DNA of 64,000 nucleotides. Origin: Sphingobacteriales bacterium (GTDB lineage Bacteria > Bacteroidota > Bacteroidia > Sphingobacteriales > Sphingobacteriaceae). Below are positions 1 to 8,783 of the stretch, piece by piece. The notes below the pieces were generated by a model. The model saw nothing but the letters and a program-made list of their open reading frames with translations. It did no database searches and had not been told where the DNA came from. Where the stretch lies: contig JAPLFD010000016.1 of NCBI GenBank assembly GCA_026390835.1, forward strand, positions 1 to 64,000, given 5' to 3'. The position numbers and the translations under genes are program-made. The first letter of the stretch is position 1, and each line of letters starts with the position of its first letter.

Positions 1-1
1 T

Positions 2-1849
2 GCTTTAACCTCTATATTAACTGGTCAGTCGTACGCTACCAGTGCAGAAATGGCAGCCGTTAAAGGTCCATTTAAAATGTTTGAGAAAAACAAAAAGCAC
101 ATGATGCGTGTAATGCGTAACCACCGTTATGCAGCCTACAATGCTAGCGATGCTGCATATGAAGGGTTAGAAATTACGCCACAAGGTATCGACCCTAAAT
201 ATTGCCCTGATTATTTATTAGCAGCTGCCTGCAATTCGTGGGATAAAGCAGTTGAATTGGGCGAAAAATACGGTTACCGTAACGCACAAACTACCGTAAT
301 TGCACCAACTGGAACCATCGGTTTGGTAATGGATTGCGATACTACTGGAGTAGAACCAGATTTTGCTTTGGTTAAATTCAAAAAATTATCGGGTGGTGGT
401 TATTTCAAAATTATTAACCAATGTGTGCCAGCAGCTTTACGCAACCTGGGGTATACCGAAGATCAAATTACAACCATTGTAAACTATGCTAAAGGTGCTG
501 CTACTTTAGCAGGAGCGCCACATATTAACGCACAAACCTTAGCCGACAAAGGCTTTACACAAGACGAAATTGAAAAAATAGAAAAATCACTACTGTCTGC
601 GTTCGAAATTGGCTTTGTGTTTAACCAATGGACCCTGGGTGAAGATTGCCTAAAACGCTTAGGTTTTAAACCTAGCCAATACAATGCACCAAGCTTTAAT
701 TTATTACGTTCATTGGGCTTTAACCGAGCGCAAATACAAGATGCAAACGAATATATTTGCGGTACTATGACCGTAGAAGGTGCCCCGTTCTTAAAAGCGG
801 AGCACTACCCAGTATTTGATTGCGCCAACAAATGCGGTACCAAGGGCGAACGTTACATCCATGCGCATGGCCACATTAAAATGATGGCTGCTGCACAACC
901 GTTCTTATCGGGTGCTATTTCTAAAACCATTAACCTGCCAAACGAGGCTACTGTTGAAGAAATTAAAGATTGCTACGAGTTATCGTGGAAATTGGGTACC
1001 AAAGCCAATGCTATTTATAGAGATGGAAGTAAATTATCACAACCCTTATCTACAAAATCTGCCGATTCTAAAGAAGATCAATTAGATACCGTAGAAGAAG
1101 TATTGGGTGAAGCAGCCAATGTGAGATTGAGCGACTTAACTCCAGAACAAGTATTAGAAGCCGCTCGTGCTATCTTAGATCGTTCAACGGATACCGAATT
1201 TAAACGCCAATTATCATCGGTGGTAGAGAAAAAAAGTATGCCAGCCCGCAGAAGTGGATTTACCCAAAAAGCTTCTGTAGGAGGCCAAACCATTTTTGTA
1301 CGCACCGGCGAATACGAAGACGGAACATTAGGAGAAATTTTTGTGGATATGCACAAAGAAGGTGCAACCTTCCGTTCATTAATGAATTGTTTTGCCATTG
1401 CTGTATCGGTAGGACTACAATATGGCGTGCCTTTAGATGAATTTGTAAATAAATTTACCTTCACACGTTTCGAACCTTCGGGTATGGTTGGAGGCCATAG
1501 CAACATTAAATCTGCTACCTCAATTATCGATTACATTTTCCGCATGTTGGGTTACGAATACCTTGGCCGAGAAGATTTAGTGCACGTACTAACCGAAACC
1601 AAAGTGGTATTGGGAAATCCACAAATGTTGGATGACGACCACAACCCTGCTGATGATGAATTAATTGAAGAACCTGCACCTGTTAAAGTAAGTGAAGTGG
1701 TGGCCGACAAAACCCTAAAGCCGGTATTGGATATTTCGGGTGGTGGCCAATCAGATGCACCGGCATGTAGCAATTGCGGACACATTATGGTGCGCTCGGG
1801 TACTTGCTACAAATGCTTAAACTGCGGTACACAAGGCGGTTGTTCCTAA
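2..1849 (+). CDS. nrdJ: Ribonucleoside-diphosphate reductase, adenosylcobalamin-dependent (class II), 3' part
   Basis: The reading frame is open from the left edge, so this is the C-terminal 615 residues of a longer protein. It reduces ribonucleotides to deoxyribonucleotides with a B12-generated thiyl radical. The sequence shows the loop APTGTIG followed by DCDTTGVEPDF, typical of class II enzymes, and a C-terminal Cys-rich tail (CSNCGH, then CYKCLNCGTQGGCS) that would carry the reducing cysteines and a zinc-ribbon-like fold. Residues about 385-540 hold the extra TSCPD-like domain seen in long class II enzymes (RRSGFTQKASVGGQTIFVRT onward). No small beta subunit lies next to it, as expected for class II. 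A strong hairpin terminator follows. The family assignment is firm; the true start is outside the window. Confidence 0.93.
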   Translation, partial: ALTSILTGQSYATSAEMAAVKGPFKMFEKNKKHMMRVMRNHRYAAYNASDAAYEGLEITPQGIDPKYCPDYLLAAACNSWDKAVELGEKYGYRNAQTTVIAPTGTIGLVMDCDTTGVEPDFALVKFKKLSGGGYFKIINQCVPAALRNLGYTEDQITTIVNYAKGAATLAGAPHINAQTLADKGFTQDEIEKIEKSLLSAFEIGFVFNQWTLGEDCLKRLGFKPSQYNAPSFNLLRSLGFNRAQIQDANEYICGTMTVEGAPFLKAEHYPVFDCANKCGTKGERYIHAHGHIKMMAAAQPFLSGAISKTINLPNEATVEEIKDCYELSWKLGTKANAIYRDGSKLSQPLSTKSADSKEDQLDTVEEVLGEAANVRLSDLTPEQVLEAARAILDRSTDTEFKRQLSSVVEKKSMPARRSGFTQKASVGGQTIFVRTGEYEDGTLGEIFVDMHKEGATFRSLMNCFAIAVSVGLQYGVPLDEFVNKFTFTRFEPSGMVGGHSNIKSATSIIDYIFRMLGYEYLGREDLVHVLTETKVVLGNPQMLDDDHNPADDELIEEPAPVKVSEVVADKTLKPVLDISGGGQSDAPACSNCGHIMVRSGTCYKCLNCGTQGGCS

Positions 1850-1869
1850 ACCCCAAAATACCTATTATT

Positions 1870-1903
1870 AAAAAAGCCCGCTAGATACCTAGCGGGCTTT
1901 TTT
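1870..1903. terminator. Bidirectional intrinsic terminator
   Basis: A perfect 9-bp stem (GCCCGCTAG / CTAGCGGGC, 1876-1884 with 1889-1897) around the loop ATAC, flanked by six A on the left and six T on the right. It can stop transcription from the reductase gene on the plus strand and from the lipoprotein gene that ends at 1917 on the minus strand. Confidence 0.9.
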
Positions 1904-1916
1904 ATGTGCTGTTCTA

Positions 1917-2414
1917 TTAAGGATTAACGACTATGAGGTCTACGTTATTGGAATTTATAAAAATTTTAGGATTAGATCTTAAAAAAATTGAGCAAGAACC
2001 TGCATCAACATCGTGCTCTCCAGACCAAGAGGAGAAATCATCAAAATCGGCTTGAATGGTTACTTGTTTTTTGGATATAAATTCAACACCAGCATCGGTA
2101 TAAGCTGAGTAATTAAAAACCAAATGAGTGACGCTTGCACTCAATATCTCAAGCTTAGCATAATGAAGCGTAGGATTTTGGTTTCTCAAAAAAAGAATAC
2201 TGCCTGTTTTAAACGTGCGGTTTTCAGTAGGATCGTTGTAGTAAATGGCCCCAGTATTAGTAGGGTCGTTAAACTCTACAGTCTGGGCCTTAATGTCGGC
2301 TAGCGTTATTTGATCAAAAGTTGAGGAAACAGGAGTAGTTTTGTTCTTTTTACAGCCGGTACTTGCCGCGGCCATACAAAAAAACAGCAGAATAAGTGTT
2401 TTAATAGGTTTCAT
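1917..2414 (-). CDS. Putative lipoprotein, unknown function (165 aa)
   Basis: I do not recognise the family. The N-terminus is a signal sequence (KTLILLFFCMAAASTGCKKN) ending in a Cys followed by CKKNK, the usual Bacteroidota lipoprotein start, so the mature protein is probably anchored by lipid at Cys21. The rest is about 140 residues, polar and rich in Asp, Asn and Thr, with predicted beta character (SVTHLVFNYSAYTDAG). It lies downstream of a second lipoprotein gene on the same strand (gap 68 bp), so the two may be cotranscribed. It ends at the shared bidirectional terminator. Confidence 0.7.
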   Translation of the reverse strand: MKPIKTLILLFFCMAAASTGCKKNKTTPVSSTFDQITLADIKAQTVEFNDPTNTGAIYYNDPTENRTFKTGSILFLRNQNPTLHYAKLEILSASVTHLVFNYSAYTDAGVEFISKKQVTIQADFDDFSSWSGEHDVDAGSCSIFLRSNPKIFINSNNVDLIVVNP

Positions 2415-2482
2415 TGTGTAAGGGTTTTGCTTTGTTTAAAGAAAATTTAACGTACTAAGTGGGCATTTAGTACAGGTATACC

Positions 2483-3553
2483 TTATTTCGAAACTATTTC
2501 TATAAACTTCGCTGCAGACTTTGGCCTATTTAAATCAATAAGAGTGGCGCCTTGCCAATAGCAGGCTTTATCACTGAGTATTCCCGAAACATAAACATCA
2601 TTGTAATAAAAAGTGAGGTTGGTAGCATTTGAAGGATCTGTACTAAGGATGGTTTTTATCCCATTTACAAACACACAAGCCTTAGAAGTTGCACTAGAAT
2701 TATCATCGCCAGCCAAAAAAATTTTCCCGTCGGCATTAACCCTAAATTTATTTATTGAAAAATTTTGACCAGTTAAATAAGCGAAGTTTTGTAATTGGCC
2801 ATTTTTCCAATATACCTCTTGATTTTGAACATTTCCCAAAATGTAAACATCATTTTGTACCAGATCTAAACCATAAGTAGAACCGGAAGAATTATCTAAA
2901 TTGTGCCATATAATTTGATAATTGAGATTTAGGGGAGGATATTCTGCTAACCAATAACCTGGTTTACCACTAGCGTGATCTCCTACTATATAAAGCTTAG
3001 TATCTGGAGCAACTAGCATACCCGCCAATTGATAGTTAAACGAAACGTCTGAAAAGGTATAAGTATTGTACTTCGCTTGCACATCTCCGCCTTCTGGTTG
3101 CCAAATAGTAGCTATAAAATTAAGATGGCTGACATAAGATATTTGCCCAATAAAGGTCGGAATTGGTGTAATGTCGTTCAACCCAGCCCCCCTAAATAGT
3201 GCCATAGCGGTTGCTTTTGAGCCTGGTTTAAACACAAAGTTATTCGGATTTGGCAGATAATGAAGTACCCCATCTTTCCAATAACACGGCTGATCATTGT
3301 ATTGCCCCACTAAATACACCGAACCGTTCAACACCTTCATATCATAGGCGTTTGAAGCTTTAGAACTATCTTTAACCGGGAAAAATTCTCCGTTTTTCCA
3401 ATAGCAAGCGGAGGTGCTTACCCCATCTTTAAGGGTATAAGTTCCACCAATGTATACATCGGGTGGAGTAACTTTTTTGTCTTTTTTACAAGCAAAAATT
3501 AAAATAAAAAAGGGGATGAATAATACTGTGTGTTTAATAATACATGTTTTCAT
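2483..3553 (-). CDS. Lipoprotein with seven propeller-like repeats (356 aa)
   Basis: The signal sequence ends in the lipobox IFAC followed by KKDKK, so this is a surface or periplasmic lipoprotein. After it come about seven repeats of 40-55 residues, each opening with a strand of the type VYIGGTY, VYLVGQY, TFIGQIS, LYIVGDH, VYILGNV, IFLAGDD, VYVSGIL. Five or more carry an aromatic turn such as CYWKNG or CYWKDG about ten residues later. Seven such units would suit a seven-bladed beta-propeller. No catalytic motif is visible; binding of a protein or glycan partner is inference. A Cys recurs before YW in repeats 1, 2 and 7. The next gene downstream on the strand is another lipoprotein. Confidence 0.75.
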   Translation of the reverse strand: MKTCIIKHTVLFIPFFILIFACKKDKKVTPPDVYIGGTYTLKDGVSTSACYWKNGEFFPVKDSSKASNAYDMKVLNGSVYLVGQYNDQPCYWKDGVLHYLPNPNNFVFKPGSKATAMALFRGAGLNDITPIPTFIGQISYVSHLNFIATIWQPEGGDVQAKYNTYTFSDVSFNYQLAGMLVAPDTKLYIVGDHASGKPGYWLAEYPPLNLNYQIIWHNLDNSSGSTYGLDLVQNDVYILGNVQNQEVYWKNGQLQNFAYLTGQNFSINKFRVNADGKIFLAGDDNSSATSKACVFVNGIKTILSTDPSNATNLTFYYNDVYVSGILSDKACYWQGATLIDLNRPKSAAKFIEIVSK

Positions 3554-3665
3554 AACGCAACGGAATTACTTTTTGTGAGTTATAACGCAAAAAAAAATAC
3601 TTTAGTTTATACTACGCTGCAAAAAATTGGGTTGTAAATACCAGTATAAATGCCTTATTTTAAGC

Positions 3666-3857
3666 ATGCTATTTAAGTTGCTCATACCTGCTTATATACT
3701 GGTGAATCTATTAGGCGTTTGGGGAATAAAATCACTCTTAAAAAAGCGCCTAAAAAGTAACCTAAGTGCTTGGTTTTACAGTATCTCGTTAAGCCTAAGC
3801 CTTACCTTTATAGTGGCATTGGGTGTGGTGGTATACCTCTTGCAACATCTACGATAA
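3666..3857 (+). CDS. Small membrane protein, unknown function (63 aa)
   Basis: A short frame with two hydrophobic segments: residues about 2-20 (FKLLIPAYILVNLLGVWGI) and about 38-60 (SISLSLSLTFIVALGVVVYLL), separated by a basic loop KSLLKKRLKS. The frame also extends upstream to a TTG at 3627, but the ATG at 3666 gives the more natural membrane start. It stops 4 nt before the ATG of the GH3 gene, so the two are probably cotranscribed. No family recognised. It could be spurious, but the hydrophobic pattern and tight spacing favour a real gene. Confidence 0.5.
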   Translation: MLFKLLIPAYILVNLLGVWGIKSLLKKRLKSNLSAWFYSISLSLSLTFIVALGVVVYLLQHLR

Positions 3858-3861
3858 CCCT

Positions 3862-5568
3862 ATGAGAAAAGTTAAAGTAGTTGGTTTTAGTATGTTGATT
3901 TGCTTGTTGCTTGCGCAGGGTAAGGTACAGGCACAATCATATATTCAAACACTACAACAGCCCAATCATTGGGCCGATTCGGTTTTTAAACGTTTAAGCC
4001 ACAAACAACGTATTGCCCAATTGTTTTTTGTGCGGGCACATACCGATAAGGGCAAAGTCTACGAAGATTCTATAGCCCGGGTAATTAAAAAAGAAAAAAT
4101 TGGCGGCCTGGTGTTTTTTCAAGGAGGACCTGTAAGACAAGCAAGCCTAACTCAACAGTACCAAGCACAGAGCAAGGTGCCCCTACTTATTGCTATGGAT
4201 GCCGAGTGGGGAGTGGGTATGCGCTTAGACAGCACCATAAGTTACCCCTACCAAATGACCTTGGGGGCCGTTCAAAACAATCAGCTCATTGAAAAAATGG
4301 GGAATCTAATTGCGCAAGACATGAAACTATTGGGTATGCACCTTAATTTTGCCCCAGTAGTAGATATCAATAACAACCCTAAAAATCCGGTTATTGGCTT
4401 TCGTTCTTTTGGCGACGATAAATACAAGGTTGCTGAAAAAGCCAGCGCTTATTTGCGTGGAATGCAGGAAGAAGGTTTGTTAACCAGCCTCAAACACTTC
4501 CCTGGCCATGGTGATACCGACCTAGATTCTCACTTTGATTTACCCCAATTGCCATTTACTAAACAGCGATTGGATAGCTTGGAACTCTATCCATTTAAAC
4601 AATTAATCGCCGCAGGCGCCAGTGGTGTCATGGTGGCGCACATGAATATTCCGAGTTTAGATAGTACAGCAAACCTGCCATCTACGCTTTCTAAACCCAT
4701 TATAACTGACTTATTAAAAGAACAATTAGGCTTTAAGGGACTTATAATTTCAGATGCCATGGGCATGAAGGGGGTAATAAAATATTTCCCTGGTGGCGAA
4801 GCAGATGTACGGGCACTATTAGCTGGTAATGACGTGTTGGAGCTTTCCGAAAATTCGAAAAGAGGGGTTAAACTAATTAGAAGGGCTATTCGCAAACAAC
4901 AACTAAGCTGGGAGGAAATAAATGAACGAGTGATAAAAGTACTCAAAGCAAAATACTGGGCGGGATTGGCCAACCCATATCAGCCCGATTTACAAAACCT
5001 GGTACCGAAATTAAACCGAACAGAGGCATTGGCCTTAAACCAACAATTGGCCGACGAGGCAGTAACTGTTTTAGGAAGTATGGAGGGTATTCAATCACTC
5101 TCAAAAACCAAAAAAACGGCAATAATTAGTATTGGTTCAGGCGCAGAAGACGTGTTCGAACGAGATGTAAAAAATCACTTTAGCAACTTTACTAGCATAA
5201 CTATTGCTAAAAATGCAAGCGCTAAAGACTTGGAACAGCTTGAAAATAAACTAAGTGGTTTTGAGCAACTTATTCTGAGCATACACGATACCCGTAAACG
5301 GCCAGCATCCACTCTCGATTATAGCGCATCAGTACAAGCGTTTTTAGAAAAAATAAGTTCAACTGTGCAAGCAACGATGGTATTTGCTAGCCCCTATACG
5401 CTTAATGGTTTACCAAAAGGTTTGCTTAACCACACCCTAATACTAGCTTATCAAAATAGCGCAGAATTGCAGCATGCAGCAGTAAAAATACTTGTAGGGG
5501 ATATGACCCAAAAAGGAAAACTACCCGTAAATATAAATTCCCTTTTTAAAAACGGAGCTGGCCTGTAA
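3862..5568 (+). CDS. Secreted glycoside hydrolase family 3 protein, beta-N-acetylhexosaminidase type
   Basis: 568 residues with a signal peptide (MRKVKVVGFSMLICLLLAQGKVQA). The GH3 N-terminal barrel carries the NagZ-type motif KHFPGHGDTDLDSH at about 211-224, with the His/Asp pair that acts as general acid/base, and the nucleophile Asp in ISDAMGMKG at about 298. It probably removes N-acetylglucosamine from peptidoglycan fragments in the periplasm. The last 180 residues look like the GH3 C-terminal domain. Many Bacteroidota NagZ-like proteins are fused to a beta-lactamase-type domain of about 350 residues; this one has none. The start at 3862 is preferred to an in-frame ATG at 3823 because it begins the signal peptide. 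It ends exactly where the convergent desaturase gene ends. Confidence 0.88.
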   Translation: MRKVKVVGFSMLICLLLAQGKVQAQSYIQTLQQPNHWADSVFKRLSHKQRIAQLFFVRAHTDKGKVYEDSIARVIKKEKIGGLVFFQGGPVRQASLTQQYQAQSKVPLLIAMDAEWGVGMRLDSTISYPYQMTLGAVQNNQLIEKMGNLIAQDMKLLGMHLNFAPVVDINNNPKNPVIGFRSFGDDKYKVAEKASAYLRGMQEEGLLTSLKHFPGHGDTDLDSHFDLPQLPFTKQRLDSLELYPFKQLIAAGASGVMVAHMNIPSLDSTANLPSTLSKPIITDLLKEQLGFKGLIISDAMGMKGVIKYFPGGEADVRALLAGNDVLELSENSKRGVKLIRRAIRKQQLSWEEINERVIKVLKAKYWAGLANPYQPDLQNLVPKLNRTEALALNQQLADEAVTVLGSMEGIQSLSKTKKTAIISIGSGAEDVFERDVKNHFSNFTSITIAKNASAKDLEQLENKLSGFEQLILSIHDTRKRPASTLDYSASVQAFLEKISSTVQATMVFASPYTLNGLPKGLLNHTLILAYQNSAELQHAAVKILVGDMTQKGKLPVNINSLFKNGAGL

Positions 5569-6297
5569 TTAGACCTTACGGAGTTTTAATACCCCTAAGC
5601 CATGCAAACCCTTAATGATATAATACACAGGATCTATTTCGAACCAACGTTGGGCAAAATTAGCACTATTGGGATACATATGGTGGTTATTTTGGAATAA
5701 CTCTCCCAACATCAACACATCTATTGGAGTGGTATTTTTAGAATGATCGTGGTTATTAAAATTGGAATAGCCATACATGTGGCCACACCAATTTACAATA
5801 GCTCCTTGTATGGGTCCCATTAAAAAATGTATAGGTAGAAATAAAAACATCCACCAATGGGTAGCAAAAACTACATAAAAAATAACGTACAACACACCAA
5901 AAGCTAGTCGAGAATAGGTGCTCGAACCAATGGTATCTATCAGTGGCCATTCGGGATAATTGCCTTTAAACTGGCTTTCAGGCTCTTTTGCTCGAAGCAA
6001 AAACTGCCGAAAAATACCACCGGTGGTATACATCATTATAAAAATGTTTTTAAAATAATGGGGAGAATGGGGGTCTTTCTCCGTATCGCTATAGGCATGG
6101 TGCATGCGGTGCAACACGGCATAGGCTCTGGGGTTTAAAAAACTAGAGCCCTGAAAGATAAAAGTGAGGATATAAAAAAATTTCTCCCAAAACGGATTGA
6201 GTGTAAACATTTTGTGAGAAGCGTAGCGGTGTAAAAAGAAGGTTTGGAAAAAGAGGGAAAGAAACCAATGGGCAATTAAAAAAACAAAAATAATCAT
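5569..6297 (-). CDS. Membrane fatty-acid (acyl-CoA type) desaturase
   Basis: 242 residues with the three histidine boxes of the membrane di-iron desaturases: HRYASH near residue 24, HRMHH near 63 and NNHHM near 206. Four hydrophobic stretches lie between them (for example MIIFVFLIAHWFLSLFF and FGVLYVIFYVVFATHWW). The family inserts a double bond in acyl chains, usually at delta-9, to adjust membrane fluidity. The length is at the short end but normal for Bacteroidota members. It stands alone on the minus strand; its stop codon abuts that of the GH3 gene with no gap. Confidence 0.88.
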   Translation of the reverse strand: MIIFVFLIAHWFLSLFFQTFFLHRYASHKMFTLNPFWEKFFYILTFIFQGSSFLNPRAYAVLHRMHHAYSDTEKDPHSPHYFKNIFIMMYTTGGIFRQFLLRAKEPESQFKGNYPEWPLIDTIGSSTYSRLAFGVLYVIFYVVFATHWWMFLFLPIHFLMGPIQGAIVNWCGHMYGYSNFNNHDHSKNTTPIDVLMLGELFQNNHHMYPNSANFAQRWFEIDPVYYIIKGLHGLGVLKLRKV

Positions 6298-6366
6298 GCA
6301 CGTATCGTTTTTAGCGGGTTGAGCTATAAGGATACGGTTTATTTATCAGATAATCAGTATTTTATT

Positions 6367-6402
6367 AAAAAAATGCCATATCCGTTAAAAGATATGGCAT
6401 TT
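6367..6402 (-). terminator. Intrinsic terminator of the membrane-protein gene
   Basis: A perfect 12-bp stem (AAATGCCATATC / GATATGGCATTT, 6371-6382 with 6391-6402) and an 8-nt loop. The A-run 6367-6373 becomes a T-run on the minus strand, so it serves the gene ending at 6426. Confidence 0.8.
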
Positions 6403-6425
6403 GTGTGTAAAAGGTAGTGGTGGGC

Positions 6426-6845
6426 TTATTTTGTAGGGCCTGCACCGAGCACCCAAGCCACCACAGCTCCGGTAATCGAAGCCATCACGGTGGCGGCTAA
6501 TATGTCTACCGCTACTGCGTTAAGTGTAGTAATATTGGTGGTTCCATACATGGTGAAATCTATCGCACCGGCCACCAAAAACCCAACCCATGCACCCGAT
6601 TTGGCTCCTGTGGCAGCGGTTTTAACCTGCCCTACGCAAGAAAAAATATAGGAAAGGAAAAATCCATACAATAAACTGCCCAAGCCAATTGACCAGAGTA
6701 ACATGTCTACACGGTTTACCCCCAATGCCAAGCCAGCATTTTCTTCCATGTAATCCATTAATAACATGCCGTAAATAAGCCAGCCAAGCAAAAAGTGAAC
6801 AATACCGCCTAAAATTCCTGCTAAAAAGTAATTTTTTGAGTTCAT
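6426..6845 (-). CDS. Small four-helix membrane protein, unknown function (139 aa)
   Basis: Four hydrophobic helices are visible (residues about 7-27, 50-70, 80-102, 108-134), rich in Gly and Ala, with short loops. The composition resembles the DUF1761-type small membrane proteins, but I cannot confirm that family. No catalytic or metal motif is seen. It is transcribed alone: its own terminator follows, and a TATTTTTG box lies on the minus strand at 6915-6908, about 60 nt upstream of the ATG. Confidence 0.65.
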   Translation of the reverse strand: MNSKNYFLAGILGGIVHFLLGWLIYGMLLMDYMEENAGLALGVNRVDMLLWSIGLGSLLYGFFLSYIFSCVGQVKTAATGAKSGAWVGFLVAGAIDFTMYGTTNITTLNAVAVDILAATVMASITGAVVAWVLGAGPTK

Positions 6846-6985
6846 AAATCAATAAAATTAAGTAAATAATGAGTTAATTACCATTAGGTTATGCTATTCA
6901 TCTATTTCAAAAATACCGAACCTAATTATAATTCTTAACGTATCCGAGGCTATATTATTGGCTGCTTAAAAAATTAGACCAATGA

Positions 6986-7016
6986 TTTGAAATTTAAGAG
7001 AATAAGGCTATCTTTG
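6986..7016 (+). promoter_or_regulatory. Promoter of the rplM-rpsI-rpsB block
   Basis: TTTG at 6986-6989, a 19-nt spacer, and TATCTTTG at 7009-7016: an exact match to the Bacteroidota consensus TTTG-N19-TAnnTTTG. It leaves a leader of about 50 nt before the GTG of rplM. The leader holds a small hairpin, GTCCCCAA / TTGGGAAC (7019-7038, one mismatch), that could serve ribosomal-protein autoregulation; that role is inference. Confidence 0.8.
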
Positions 7017-7071
7017 CAGTCCCCAATTTTTTGGGAACAACTAAATTTATTAATTAAATAAACAAAAGCAA

Positions 7072-7515
7072 GTGAATACGTTAAGTTACAAAACTGTCTC
7101 TGCCAAGAAAACGACCGTTAACAAACAATGGGTAGTTGTTGACGCTCAAGGAGAGATTTTGGGGCGCTTGTCTTCTAAAATCGCAATGATTGTAAGAGGA
7201 AAAAACAAGCCATCGTACACCCCACACGTAGACTGCGGAGATAACGTAATTGTTATTAATGCAGACAAGGTTAAACTGACCGGAAACAAATTCAGCGAAA
7301 AGCAGTATGTTTCCTATACCGGCTATCCAGGCGGTCAGCGTTTCATTTCTCCGAAGGAGTTAATGGCAAAACATCCGGAACGTGTAGTAGAAAAAGCCGT
7401 TCGCGGTATGTTACCTAAAAATCGTTTGGGCCGTGCAATTTACAAGAACCTGTATGTATATGCAGGAACTGATCATCCGCACGCTGCACAAAATCCTACA
7501 ACCATTAAACTTTAA
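7072..7515 (+). CDS. rplM: 50S ribosomal protein L13
   Basis: 147 residues, full length for L13. Recognised by WVVVDAQGEILGRLSSKIA near the N-terminus, the motif YTPHVDCGDNVIVINADKV, and the C-terminal PKNRLGRAIYKNLYVYAG. It binds 23S rRNA early in 50S assembly. The start is a GTG (7072), with no Shine-Dalgarno sequence. It is the first gene of the rplM-rpsI pair (gap 11 nt), the near-universal order, under the strong promoter at 6986-7016. Confidence 0.97.
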   Translation: MNTLSYKTVSAKKTTVNKQWVVVDAQGEILGRLSSKIAMIVRGKNKPSYTPHVDCGDNVIVINADKVKLTGNKFSEKQYVSYTGYPGGQRFISPKELMAKHPERVVEKAVRGMLPKNRLGRAIYKNLYVYAGTDHPHAAQNPTTIKL

Positions 7516-7526
7516 GGAGAAAGAAA

Positions 7527-7913
7527 ATGTCAACAACAAACACTTCGGGAAGAAGAAAAACTGCTGTTGCCCGCATTTATTTAACTGAGGGTAGCGGCAA
7601 CATTACCGTAAACGGTAAAGATTACAAAGAATATTTTCCAACATTGCCCTTGCAGTACATTGTTACTCAATCAACAGAAGTTAGCGGTTCTACCGGTAAA
7701 TTTGATGTAAAAGTAAATGTAGCAGGTGGTGGTGTTAAAGGACAGGCAGAAGCCGTTCGTTTAGCAATTGCGAAAGCAATTGTGGAGCTAGATCCGGAAA
7801 CTAAACCTTCATTGAGAGCTAAAGGCATTATGACCCGCGATGACCGTATGGTTGAGCGTAAGAAACCAGGTCGTAAGAAAGCACGTAAGCGCTTCCAATT
7901 CAGTAAACGTTAA
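7527..7913 (+). CDS. rpsI: 30S ribosomal protein S9
   Basis: 128 residues, normal length. Signature RRKTAVARIYL at the N-terminus and the C-terminal basic tail ending KARKRFQFSKR, whose last residues contact the P-site tRNA. An AAGGAG Shine-Dalgarno sequence lies at 7514-7519, 7 nt before the ATG, which is unusual in this window. Cotranscribed with rplM upstream and probably rpsB downstream (gap 19 nt). Confidence 0.97.
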   Translation: MSTTNTSGRRKTAVARIYLTEGSGNITVNGKDYKEYFPTLPLQYIVTQSTEVSGSTGKFDVKVNVAGGGVKGQAEAVRLAIAKAIVELDPETKPSLRAKGIMTRDDRMVERKKPGRKKARKRFQFSKR

Positions 7914-7932
7914 TTTCAGGAGGATCAAAAAA

Positions 7933-8775
7933 ATGGCTAGAACAACATATCAAGACTTATTGGATGCAGGTGTACACTTTGGACACCTTACCCGCAAATG
8001 GGATCCAAAAATGGCGCCTTACATTTTCATGGAACGTAATGGCATCCATATTATCGATTTAAATAAAACATTAACTAAGTTAGAAGAAGGTGCTGCCGCG
8101 ATTAAACAAATTGTTAAATCGGGCCGTAAAGTACTTTTCGTATCTACTAAAAAACAAGCGAAAGATATCGTAGCTGAACAAGCGAAATCTGTTGGCATGC
8201 CTTACGTAACCGAACGTTGGTTAGGTGGTATGTTAACCAATTTTGCTACTGTACGCAAGTCCATTAAAAAGATGTCTAACATCGATAAAATGACTCAAGA
8301 TGGTACCTACGATGTATTGTCGAAAAAAGAAAAATTAATGATTCAGCGTGAGCGTATCAAATTAGAATCTCTATTAGGAGGTATCGCCGATTTGAACCGT
8401 TTACCTGCCGCATTATTTTTAGTTGATGTGAAAAAAGAACACATTGCAGTGGCAGAAGCATTGAAGTTGAATATCCCAACCTTTGCAATGGTGGATACGA
8501 ACTCAGATCCTTCCAATATCGATTTCCCAATTCCGGCAAACGATGACGCTACCAAATCTATTACCTTAATTACCGATATCATTATCAAAGCAATTCAGGA
8601 AGGTTTAGAAGAGCGTAAACGTGAGAAAGACGAAGAAACCGACAAAGAAGGTGCAGCTGAAAAAGCAAAAGTAGATGCCGCTCCGGCAACAGAAGTAGCT
8701 AGCGCTACTCCAGGTAAAAGAGCACGCAAAACTACCGCTAAAGCAGAAACTGAAACCGAAAAAACAGAAGAGTAA
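7933..8775 (+). CDS. rpsB: 30S ribosomal protein S2
   Basis: 280 residues. Begins MARTTYQDLLDAGVHFGHLTRKWDPKM, the classic S2 N-terminus, and includes LGGMLTNFATVRKSI and the DLNRLPAALFLVDVKKE segment. A longer frame opens at 7840 inside rpsI, but the ATG at 7933, preceded by AGGAGGA at 7918-7924, is clearly the start. The last 50 residues are a low-complexity Ala/Lys/Glu/Thr tail (EEGAAEKAKVD... region), longer than in Escherichia coli, a common feature of Bacteroidota S2. tsf follows after 97 nt that hold a repeat-like hairpin. Confidence 0.97.
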   Translation: MARTTYQDLLDAGVHFGHLTRKWDPKMAPYIFMERNGIHIIDLNKTLTKLEEGAAAIKQIVKSGRKVLFVSTKKQAKDIVAEQAKSVGMPYVTERWLGGMLTNFATVRKSIKKMSNIDKMTQDGTYDVLSKKEKLMIQRERIKLESLLGGIADLNRLPAALFLVDVKKEHIAVAEALKLNIPTFAMVDTNSDPSNIDFPIPANDDATKSITLITDIIIKAIQEGLEERKREKDEETDKEGAAEKAKVDAAPATEVASATPGKRARKTTAKAETETEKTEE

Positions 8776-8783
8776 TATTTAAT

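Noticed and set aside
1078-1506. Long antisense frame in the ribonucleotide reductase gene
   Set aside because: It is the shadow of a conserved coding sequence; the sense strand holds the reductase motifs.
3823-3861. Upstream ATG extension of the GH3 protein
   Set aside because: It overlaps the preceding membrane-protein gene and would bury the signal peptide; the ATG at 3862 is right for secretion.
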